Origin: Treponema sp.
Lineage (GTDB): Bacteria > Spirochaetota > Spirochaetia > Treponematales > Breznakiellaceae
Reading direction: 5' to 3'
DNA: 12,782 nt
NCBI GenBank assembly: GCA_031288005.1
Contig: JAITSE010000071.1
Span: 1-12,782, forward strand
The notes under the pieces are model-generated. The model saw nothing but the letters and a program-made list of their open reading frames with translations, searched no databases and had not been told where the DNA came from. Position 1 is the first letter of the stretch. The number at the start of each line of letters is the position of its first letter. Both the position numbers and the translations under genes were made by a program. Shown one piece after another: positions 1 to 6,174 of this stretch.

Positions 1-26
1 CTTGAATTCATAACGGAGTAATTTTC

Positions 27-728
27 TTAGCATTTGAATACCTCTCTAAAAAGCGTATCAATGGACATGCCTTTTTCCCTGCGGATGTCATCGGCGTGCC
101 CCTGGAGAATAACCACTCCTTCTTTAAGAAAGATGATGTCATCCAGAATCTGTTCCACATCCTGAATCAGGTGGGTGGAGATGAGCACGGCGGCGTCTTC
201 ACTGTAATTGTTGATGATCGTATTGATGATATAGTCCCGGGCCGCCGGGTCTACGCCGCCTATAGGCTCGTCGAGGAGATAGAGCCGCGCCTTGCGGGCC
301 ATCACAACAATGAGTTGTACCTTCTCGCGGTTGCCCTTGGACAGGGTTTTGAAGCGTTTGTCCTGGCTTATGCCGAGGTTGGAGAGCATGTCCGCGGCGG
401 CGTCCCGGCGGAAGTCCGCGTAAAAATCGGCGAAAAAGGACAGTATCTCCGCTACCCGCATCCCGCCGTTCAGTACGAACCGGTCGGGCAGATAGGAAAC
501 CGCCGCCTTGCTTTCCACGCCGGCTTTCTTGCCGCAGATCAGCAATTCCCCGCCGGAAGCTTGTAAAATCCCGTTGACCAGTTTGATCAGCGTTGTTTTG
601 CCGCTTCCATTGGGGCCAAGAAGACCGACAATCCGGCCCCCTTCCAGACTTATGTTGACGTTATCCAGCGCCGGCTGTTTGCCGTACCGCTTGGATAAAT
701 TCCTACATTCCAATATCACCTCACTCAT
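27..728 (-). CDS. ABC transporter ATP-binding protein (YtrB-like)
   Basis: This is the ATP-hydrolysing subunit of an ABC transporter, expected on the inner face of the cytoplasmic membrane. The 233-residue protein shows Walker A GPNGSGKT (38-45), signature LSKGNREK (129-136), Walker B LLDEP (151-155) and the switch histidine H186 in STHL. The Q-loop region reads YLPDRF (79-84) with no clear glutamine. Together with the FFADFYADF stretch, this recalls ATPases encoded beside YtrA-type regulators rather than classical importers. I chose the ATG at 728 because a perfect AAGGAGG (734-740) sits 5 nt upstream; an upstream in-frame ATG at 818 would only add a non-homologous leader. The start overlaps the end of the GntR gene by 8 bp, so the two are probably translationally coupled. 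The substrate is not predictable, and the permease would lie beyond the left edge. Confidence 0.93.
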   Translation of the reverse strand: MSEVILECRNLSKRYGKQPALDNVNISLEGGRIVGLLGPNGSGKTTLIKLVNGILQASGGELLICGKKAGVESKAAVSYLPDRFVLNGGMRVAEILSFFADFYADFRRDAAADMLSNLGISQDKRFKTLSKGNREKVQLIVVMARKARLYLLDEPIGGVDPAARDYIINTIINNYSEDAAVLISTHLIQDVEQILDDIIFLKEGVVILQGHADDIRREKGMSIDTLFREVFKC

Positions 729-1128
729 GAGCGCCTCCTTGAATAATCCCCGCCGCAGCTGTCTGACACGACCGCGCCTCCAGCGCCCGGTCGAATAGTT
801 CCCGGGTCTCCCCGGCATTGAACCCCAGTGCCTCCATCGCGGAAAGCAGCGATTCTATCCGCTCGGACGCCATCTCTGCTCGGACTTTCTGAATCATCCC
901 TGCATCCTCTGTTACCATTTTTCCACTTGCCCGCCTGGTGGAGAGCAAACCGTCCCGTTCCAATTCGGACAAAGCCCGCTGGACCGTGTTTGGGTTGACC
1001 GCATAAAACGCCGCCAGTTCCCGGATGGAGTCTATCCGCGCCCCAGGCGCAAGGCGTCCCGCCACGATTTGTCCTTTGATTTCGTCCATTAACTGCATGT
1101 AAATGGGCCGTTCCCCTTGAAATGTCAT
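721..1128 (-). CDS. GntR-family transcriptional regulator, YtrA subfamily
   Basis: A DNA-binding repressor of 135 residues. Residues about 10-75 form the GntR winged helix-turn-helix: PIYMQLMDEIKGQIVAGRL, then IDSIRELAAFYAVNPNTVQR with a VNPNTVQRAL recognition helix, then the wing DGLLSTRRASGKMV. Only about 60 residues follow. That is too short for a FadR or UTRA effector domain and typical of the YtrA subfamily, which usually controls an adjacent ABC transporter. I chose the ATG at 1128 because the wHTH starts directly after it and an AGGA lies just upstream; the in-frame ATG at 1185 would lie upstream of the palindrome and the likely promoter. The gene is first in the operon with the ABC ATPase. 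Autorepression through the palindrome at 1148-1176 is an inference. Confidence 0.92.
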   Translation of the reverse strand: MTFQGERPIYMQLMDEIKGQIVAGRLAPGARIDSIRELAAFYAVNPNTVQRALSELERDGLLSTRRASGKMVTEDAGMIQKVRAEMASERIESLLSAMEALGFNAGETRELFDRALEARSCQTAAAGIIQGGAHE

Positions 1129-1147
1129 CGAATCATCCTGTCTCCAT

Positions 1148-1176
1148 TGTATTATATGTATTAAATATATAATACA
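1148..1176 (-). promoter_or_regulatory. Promoter plus 29-bp palindromic operator of the GntR-ABC operon
   Basis: Perfect inverted repeat with 10-bp arms: TGTATTATAT (1148-1157), 9-nt spacer, ATATAATACA (1167-1176). Read on the minus strand, the arm nearest the gene contains a consensus -10, TATAAT (1151-1156). Transcription would then begin about 15 nt before the GntR start codon. No convincing -35 is visible. The palindrome covers the -10, which is where a dimeric repressor would block RNA polymerase. Binding by the adjacent GntR protein is inferred from position. Confidence 0.7.
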
Positions 1177-1222
1177 GTGATACAAAAGTCAAAAAGGTGG
1201 CGAACTGCAAAGAAAAAGTGAA

Positions 1223-1355
1223 GCGTACTCAGGAGGGGGGAAGTCTCCCCCCTGCCTACCGCCTACGGCTTCCGGCACCCCCCTCAACGGGGGCGCTGCC
1301 CCCGTAACGCCCCCGCCGGGGGGCCCAAGGCCCCCCGGACCCCCCTTAAGTACGC
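1223..1355. repeat. 133-bp GC-rich palindromic repeat element with terminal inverted repeats
   Basis: The element is bounded by a perfect 7-bp inverted repeat, GCGTACT (1223-1229) and AGTACGC (1349-1355). Inside are three strong G/C hairpins: 1234-1241/1246-1253 (8 bp, loop AGTC), 1287-1294/1298-1305 (8 bp, loop GCT) and 1316-1325/1329-1338 (10 bp, loop CAA). Its base composition contrasts sharply with the AT-rich promoter next to it. There is no T-run after any stem, so a simple intrinsic terminator is unlikely. It resembles REP/BIME or MITE-like dispersed repeats; its copy number cannot be seen from this window. It lies between two divergent genes. Confidence 0.72.
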
Positions 1356-1455
1356 CCCACATACTAGTTGTAACCGGCCCGTCTTCGGCGGACGACGTTT
1401 GGCAGACCCGCGCCCGGCAATTCGGCTTAGAGCTTTGCACATTCGGGGGGCCTCT

Positions 1456-2451
1456 ATGAAAGAACCTGGGGACCTCCGGTCCCTTACGGGCCTGGTGATC
1501 CGGGGCTCCCGGAACATCTTCACCGTCCGCGTTGCCGGAGACGAGGAGTCGGAAGCTGAAATCGAGTGCCGGATCAAGGGGAAGGTTCTTAAAGGCGTCG
1601 AAGGTTTCTACAATCCCCTGGCCCCGGGAGATTGGGTGAGCCTGGAGCGGGAGCCCTCTCATCCGGGGAAAGGCCGTATTTTGGCGGTGCAAGCCCGGCG
1701 GAATCAGTTTACCCGGCTCAACCAGCAGGGCTTTGACCGCAACCGCTCGACGCTTCCCCAAATCCTGGCGGCCAATATCGACGCCGTTTTCTGCGTCTGC
1801 ACTCCGGCTTCCCCTCCCTGGCGGCCCCGCTTCCTGGACCGGCTTCTCCTTCAAGCCGACATAGCCCGAATTCCTTCCTGGATTGTCTGCAACAAGTGGG
1901 ATCTCTTTGATGGAGATCTGGACATAAACGAGCGGCTTGAGGACTTCCGCCGCATAGGGTATCCCGTGCTGAGGGTTTCGGCCAAGTCAGGCGAGGGCCT
2001 TGAGGAACTGCGGGAAGCCGCAGCCGGACGTCTTGCGGCGCTGATAGGCCAGTCAGGGGTGGGAAAGTCCACCCTCATCAACGCCCTTCTTCCGGGCGCC
2101 GGGCAGAAAACCGGCGTCATCAATGAAAAGTACGACCGGGGCAACCATATCACCTCCATGGCCATTCTTTTGGGAGGCTCTGAGGATCGAGAAGGTCCCG
2201 CCGGGTTTATCGACACTCCGGGCATACGCCGGCTTCTCCCGGACGGGATCTCCTGCGGCGAGCTTGAGTTTTATATGAGGGAATTCTCCCCTCTTGCGGG
2301 GAAGTGCAGCTTCGGCCTCTCCTGCGCCCACCGCACGGAACCGGGCTGCAAGATCATGGAAGCCGTACACGCGGGGGTCATCCATGAAGACAGGTACGAA
2401 AGTTTCCTTAGGATCAAGGATGAATTAGCGGGAAAAGCGGTCAATGAATGA
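1456..2451 (+). CDS. rsgA: Ribosome small subunit-dependent GTPase A
   Basis: A circularly permuted GTPase that checks late maturation of the 30S ribosomal subunit (RsgA/YjeQ/YloQ family). The 331-residue protein has an N-terminal OB-fold (about 1-90) and then G motifs in permuted order: G4 NKWD (146-149), G5 SAKSGEG (near 175), G1 GQSGVGKST (198-206) and G3 DTPG (253-256). The C-terminal zinc knuckle is C284-x5-C290-x-H292-x5-C298. All key residues are present and the length is normal. I chose the ATG at 1456, preceded by a G-rich stretch (GGGGGG, 1445-1450), because it precedes the OB-fold; an in-frame ATG at 1399 adds 19 non-conserved residues. mutS2 follows on the same strand. No clear promoter is visible in the 100 bp between the GC-rich repeat and the start. 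Confidence 0.95.
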   Translation: MKEPGDLRSLTGLVIRGSRNIFTVRVAGDEESEAEIECRIKGKVLKGVEGFYNPLAPGDWVSLEREPSHPGKGRILAVQARRNQFTRLNQQGFDRNRSTLPQILAANIDAVFCVCTPASPPWRPRFLDRLLLQADIARIPSWIVCNKWDLFDGDLDINERLEDFRRIGYPVLRVSAKSGEGLEELREAAAGRLAALIGQSGVGKSTLINALLPGAGQKTGVINEKYDRGNHITSMAILLGGSEDREGPAGFIDTPGIRRLLPDGISCGELEFYMREFSPLAGKCSFGLSCAHRTEPGCKIMEAVHAGVIHEDRYESFLRIKDELAGKAVNE

Positions 2452-2514
2452 TAGGGAAGATAAAAAACCGCAAAGTCAAAGAAGGGAGGAAAAAAAGGAA
2501 CTGTGCGTAGACCC

Positions 2515-2540
2515 AGCCCGGAGAACCAGCCCGGAGAACC
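2515..2540. repeat. Two tandem 13-bp direct repeats upstream of mutS2
   Basis: The unit AGCCCGGAGAACC occurs twice head to tail (2515-2527 and 2528-2540), followed by a partial third copy beginning AGCCCG at 2541. Thirteen is not a multiple of three, so the repeat does not encode a repeated peptide. This favours the stretch being untranslated spacer between rsgA and mutS2. Confidence 0.75.
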
Positions 2541-2560
2541 AGCCCGAAAAATCCGTGCGG

Positions 2561-2622
2561 GGAGTTTTGAAAGAGACCCCCTGGGGTCTCAAAACTCCTA
2601 AGCAATCTGCTTCGCAGATTGC
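2561..2622. repeat. Modular palindromic repeat, copy 1 (mutS2 5' side)
   Basis: Two adjacent palindromes. The first has arms GGAGTTTT (2561-2568) plus GAGACCCC (2573-2580), interrupted by a 4-nt bulge, pairing with GGGGTCTC (2583-2590) plus AAAACTCC (2591-2598). The second is a perfect hairpin of GCAATCTGC (2602-2610), loop TTC, and GCAGATTGC (2614-2622). Read on the minus strand, its flanking words CGTGCAATC and GATTGCTT-A-GGAGTTTTG match the repeat at 11185-11233, apart from the single extra A. It lies directly before the probable mutS2 start and is also in an open frame from 2444. Confidence 0.8.
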
Positions 2623-2635
2623 ACGGGACTTGAAC

Positions 2636-5203
2636 ATGAACGAGAAGACTTTAAAACTGCTGGAATTTGACGCTATCCGCGACCGGGTTGCTTCCTGCGC
2701 TCTAAGCGGGGAAGCCGCCGCGCTCATTGCTACAGACCTGCCTCTGCGGGAGCCTCCGGCTGTCCAGGAGCTTAAACGCCGGGTTTCCCTTGTCCTGGAC
2801 CGCCTCAATTCCGGGGACGAGGAGCCGCGGGGAAGTCTCCCGGATATAGCCGGGGTTCTCGCAAAGCTGGGAGCGGAAGGGGCGGTTCTGGAACAGGACG
2901 AGGTTTATGCCCTGGGCGTTTTTGTAGAGCGGGGGGAGGCTTTTAGAAAGTGGCTCTGCCCACCCTCCACAGATTTCGCCGAGGATGGGTCCCTCCCTTC
3001 CCTGACGGGGGACATCCCAGATTGTTCCGCCGCGGCGAGAGAAGTGTTCCGGGTTCTGGACCGGGACGGCAATCTCAGGGACCTGCCTGAGTTTAGGGAC
3101 ATAAAGCGGCGGATTCAGTCATTAAAAGGGGACCTGGACGCTCTGGTATCGCGGTATACGAACAACGAGGAGACCCGGCGTATGCTTCAATCTGTCGTGC
3201 CTTCCCAGCGGGATGGTCGTACGGTCCTGGCTCTCAAAGCCAATTTCCGGGGCCGCATCAGGGGCATTGTTCACGAAGTTTCCGCCACAGGACAAACTCT
3301 CTTTGTTGAACCTGATGAGGTGATCGAAAAGAACAACGATATTTTCATTGAGGAGCGCCGGCTTGAGGCCGAGATACGCCGGGTCTTCCGGGAACTGAGC
3401 GGCCGTCTAAAAGACGGGCTTCAATCGATTAAGGAGTTCCACGACAGGATTATCATCCTCGAAACCCTCCGCGCCCGGGCCCGGTATTCCTGGGAGCTTC
3501 GGGGCAATTTCGCTAAGCCTGGTGAGCCTGCCCTGTTACGCGCCAGGCATCCCCTTTTGGGAGTTTGCCGCGCTTCGCACGTAGAACCTCAAAAAATCGC
3601 CGATCAGGCGATTTTTTACCCTGCAAACTCCGAGGCTGCCCCCGGCAATAAGCGCAACAGGCTGCCAGGGGCCGGGGCCGTTCCGATTGATTTTGTCATG
3701 AATACCCGGACGGTGATCATTACCGGCCCGAATACGGGGGGCAAGACCGCGGCCTTGAAAACTCTGGGCCTCTTTGCCCTGATGAACCAGTTCGGCCTTG
3801 CACTGCCGGCGGATGAGGGTACGGCTCTCCCGGTTTTCGACGGGGTTTACGCGGATATAGGGGATGAGCAGTCTTTAAGCCAGTCCCTGTCCACTTTCTC
3901 CGCCCACATGACCAACATCGCCGCTATAACCGGCGCGGCGGGGGAAAACTCTCTGGCGCTTCTGGACGAGCTGGGTTCAGGCACGGACCCGGAGGAGGGG
4001 AGCGCCATAGCTATGGCTATCCTGGACTACCTCACCGGGAAGGGCTGCCGCGCGGTGGTTACCACGCATCACGGGATGCTCAAAAACTACGGCTATTCCC
4101 GCCCAGGGGTGGAGAACGCCTCGGTGGAATTCGACGGCCAAACTTTGTCCCCCACCTACCGCATCGTCATGGGCGTCCCCGGTGAAAGCCGGGCTGTGGA
4201 TATTGCCTCCCGGAACGGACTGCCCCAGGAGCTTATCCAGGGCGCCCGCTCCTATCTGTCGGAGGAACGGTCTGACGTTTCCGCCCTCATCACGGAACTC
4301 AAGCGGAAACACCAGGACTTGGACGCCGCGTCCGTGGAGCTCAGGGCTGAGGCCCAAAGGCTGAGGGAGGAACGGCGGCGGGCGGATCTGAGGGAACTGA
4401 GGTTGAGGCAGCAGGAGCATATCCTTAAAGAAGGCGGCATGGGGAACCTGCGTCTTCTCCTTTCGGAAAGCCGGAAGAAACTTGAAAACCTGGTGCGGGA
4501 GCTCAAGGAGGGGGAAATAAACCGGGAAAAGACCCTGAAGGTGAAGGAATTCCTGCGGGAGTTGGAGGAGCAAACCGGCGCCGAAGACGCGGCCCTGGAC
4601 GCGGAAGCGGCCCTTCTCCGGGAGGAGCGCCGGCGCGTGGACGCGGAAGAAGGGGCGGGCCTGGAAACAGAGGGCCGGGGAGGAAAACGCTGGGGCGAAG
4701 CGGATGCTGAAAGCAGACGCACGGCGGCGGGCGGAGCGAAGGGGCCGGCGGTGATACAGGCCGGCGCGGAAGTCCTTGCCGGGGAGAGCAAACGCCGGGG
4801 AACCGTCTTGAGGCCGGACAAGAAGGGCAGGTGGGTCGTGGAGATAGGTTCCCTTAGGATGACTTTTGACGAGCAGGACCTCATTCTCGTCTCCCCGCAG
4901 GCAAAAGCCCCCCTATCCCCCCTCATCGTGCAGGCCGACTTGGCGGGGGAAACCCAAGCTCAGTTCGAACTCAGCCTCCGGGGGATGCGCCTGGAGGAAG
5001 CTCTGGAAACCCTGGAGCGCCAAATCGACGCCGCCGTCCTTGCGGGCCTGCGCGAATTCGCGGTGGTTCACGGCAAAGGGGACGGCGTCTTACAGAAAGG
5101 GGTCCACGAGTTCCTGAAGCACCAGAGCCAGGTGGCGGACTACTACTTTTCCCGTCCCGAACTGGGCGGTTTCGGCAGAACCGAGGTGATACTGAGGACC
5201 TGA
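2636..5203 (+). CDS. mutS2: Endonuclease MutS2 (ribosome rescue / anti-recombination ATPase)
   Basis: MutS2 family: homodimeric ATPase acting on branched DNA or collided ribosomes. The 855 residues comprise a MutS-like core (1-300), Walker A GPNTGGKT (364-371), STFSAHMTNI, Walker B LLDELGSGTDPEEG with D444/E445, TTHHGMLKNY, a long charged coiled-coil and linker, a KOW-like segment (RRGTVLRPDKKGRWVVEI), and a C-terminal SMR domain (779-855) with HGKGDG (812-817). Oddities: the SMR motif usually written LDLRG reads LSLRG (779-783), and an insert of about 34 residues follows HPLL just before the ATPase domain, 24 of them encoded by a palindrome (3560-3631). I chose the ATG at 2636 because MNEKTLKLLEFD is the usual family start and the upstream 64 codons are repeat sequence. 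The in-frame ATG at 2444, overlapping the rsgA stop, cannot be excluded. Confidence 0.93.
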   Translation: MNEKTLKLLEFDAIRDRVASCALSGEAAALIATDLPLREPPAVQELKRRVSLVLDRLNSGDEEPRGSLPDIAGVLAKLGAEGAVLEQDEVYALGVFVERGEAFRKWLCPPSTDFAEDGSLPSLTGDIPDCSAAAREVFRVLDRDGNLRDLPEFRDIKRRIQSLKGDLDALVSRYTNNEETRRMLQSVVPSQRDGRTVLALKANFRGRIRGIVHEVSATGQTLFVEPDEVIEKNNDIFIEERRLEAEIRRVFRELSGRLKDGLQSIKEFHDRIIILETLRARARYSWELRGNFAKPGEPALLRARHPLLGVCRASHVEPQKIADQAIFYPANSEAAPGNKRNRLPGAGAVPIDFVMNTRTVIITGPNTGGKTAALKTLGLFALMNQFGLALPADEGTALPVFDGVYADIGDEQSLSQSLSTFSAHMTNIAAITGAAGENSLALLDELGSGTDPEEGSAIAMAILDYLTGKGCRAVVTTHHGMLKNYGYSRPGVENASVEFDGQTLSPTYRIVMGVPGESRAVDIASRNGLPQELIQGARSYLSEERSDVSALITELKRKHQDLDAASVELRAEAQRLREERRRADLRELRLRQQEHILKEGGMGNLRLLLSESRKKLENLVRELKEGEINREKTLKVKEFLRELEEQTGAEDAALDAEAALLREERRRVDAEEGAGLETEGRGGKRWGEADAESRRTAAGGAKGPAVIQAGAEVLAGESKRRGTVLRPDKKGRWVVEIGSLRMTFDEQDLILVSPQAKAPLSPLIVQADLAGETQAQFELSLRGMRLEEALETLERQIDAAVLAGLREFAVVHGKGDGVLQKGVHEFLKHQSQVADYYFSRPELGGFGRTEVILRT
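3560..3631. repeat. 72-bp palindromic element in frame inside mutS2
   Basis: The outer arms are perfect 9-bp inverted repeats, GGAGTTTGC (3560-3568) and GCAAACTCC (3623-3631). Inside is a perfect 11-bp hairpin, AAAAAATCGCC (3591-3601), loop GATCA, GGCGATTTTTT (3607-3617). The element spans exactly 24 codons (residues 309-332) and keeps the reading frame. The outer arms are close to the GGAGTTTTG/CAAAACTCC arms of the other two repeat copies. MutS2 proteins as I recall them have only about 14 residues between HPLL and the Walker A strand; here there are about 48. Confidence 0.78.
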
Positions 5204-5246
5204 CGCTCAAGATAAATGTTTACAAGGCGGATAAATAAACCGTTTG

Positions 5247-6146
5247 CTAGTCAGAGAGTTCCTTGAGATTTTTTTTTATGGCCTTGTCATTAAGCACAAT
5301 AGCGACGCGGCCTTCCCTCAAAAGCCGCCTGTTGGCCTCGGATGAGAGAATTACAAGAGCGTCCTCCCGGTCTATTATGGGGTCCGTTGGCCGGATGCCG
5401 AAGACGCTCCTGGCTATGATACGCAGCGGTTTGGTTCCCACAACTTCCGCAAGCTCCGGGCTCAGTCCTGAAGGAGTGGGGCGGAAGATGCTTGATTCGG
5501 ATACATATTTGACATGAGCGGTTTTCCCAAGGCTGGCGGGATCAAAGGTATTCCGCTCGTAAAGAAGGTTCATATCCGTGTCCCATACTTTGGGGAAAAG
5601 GCAGGCTTCGGTTATAGCATCGCCGTTCTTGCCGTGAACAGGCATTGCTTCACTTGCGATAATTATGATCCCCGAATATTCAGGCGCGGGGACAGGAACA
5701 AGAACTCTGGGCGCTTCTATGGCCTGACTGTGTTTTATAATCCTGGAACTAATGTCCCTAATGTCTATTGTATAAAAACTGGAAATAGAAGTGAGGTCCG
5801 TAGACATGACAGAAGGTCTCTTCCGGGCGGCATCCGCGATAAAAGCCGGAAGATTAAAAGAAGATTCCCCCCGGCTTATCAGGTCTTCAATAGTGTCGGC
5901 GGAATCTATAGGAAGGGCCAGAATATAAGGCAGGATAAGGCTGGCGTATTCAACGTTAAGGACTTCTTCCGCCTGAGTCCGTCCCGTTGGAATCTTTATC
6001 CCCGCGGAAGCCAGGTTCAAGCTTACTGCGGCGCTCAGTTCCATTCGCTCCCACTCTATTTCCCCGGAAATATCGAGCTTCGTCTGCCCGCAAAGAGCGG
6101 CGGCGCTACTCCAAATCAATATTCCGGCAATCCAGCCTTTCTTCAT
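5247..6146 (-). CDS. Exported LPP20-like protein, function unknown
   Basis: A 299-residue protein with an N-terminal signal sequence (MKKGW, then hydrophobic to about residue 18, ALCGQ). It could be cut by signal peptidase I or lipidated at C19; the lipobox is poor. The layout recalls LPP20/FlgT-like exported proteins: a GRTQAEEVLNVEYASLILPYI helix with IDSADTIEDL (about 55-90), then YSGIIIIASEA (157-167) where the family usually has YTGLxxDARGL, then FPKVWDTDMNLLYE, and a C-terminal ILSSEANRRLLREGRVAIVLN segment. The central motif is degenerate here. This resemblance is from memory of the pattern and is only moderately sure. It is last in the minus-strand operon, 28 bp after the lytic transglycosylase, with AAGGGT upstream of its ATG. 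It probably acts in the periplasm or at the outer membrane. A run of nine A's on the coding strand lies near its 3' end (5269-5277). Confidence 0.82.
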   Translation of the reverse strand: MKKGWIAGILIWSSAAALCGQTKLDISGEIEWERMELSAAVSLNLASAGIKIPTGRTQAEEVLNVEYASLILPYILALPIDSADTIEDLISRGESSFNLPAFIADAARKRPSVMSTDLTSISSFYTIDIRDISSRIIKHSQAIEAPRVLVPVPAPEYSGIIIIASEAMPVHGKNGDAITEACLFPKVWDTDMNLLYERNTFDPASLGKTAHVKYVSESSIFRPTPSGLSPELAEVVGTKPLRIIARSVFGIRPTDPIIDREDALVILSSEANRRLLREGRVAIVLNDKAIKKNLKELSD

Positions 6147-6174
6147 ACTCAGCTTACCCTTTCCGTGTATCCGC

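Noticed and set aside
1..11. Possible start of a permease gene on the minus strand (ATG at 9-11, 15 bp after the ABC ATPase stop)
   Set aside because: A permease is expected here by analogy with YtrA operons, but only three codons are visible and no Shine-Dalgarno precedes the ATG.
1231..1253. Intrinsic terminator at the first G/C hairpin of the GC-rich element
   Set aside because: No T-run follows on either strand, and the hairpin lies upstream of both flanking genes rather than downstream of one.
1189..1854. Long minus-strand open frame (221 codons) across the GC-rich repeat and the 5' part of rsgA
   Set aside because: It is antisense to well-supported rsgA codons, and its predicted protein is Pro/Gly-rich translation of the palindromic repeat.
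3977..4926. Two long minus-strand open frames opposite mutS2
   Set aside because: They are antisense shadows of the Arg/Glu/Ala-rich coiled-coil codons and have no ribosome site or recognisable domain.
5204..5246. Bidirectional terminator between the convergent mutS2 and exported-protein genes
   Set aside because: I found no stem of useful length in these 43 bp, only an imperfect direct repeat of GATAAAT.
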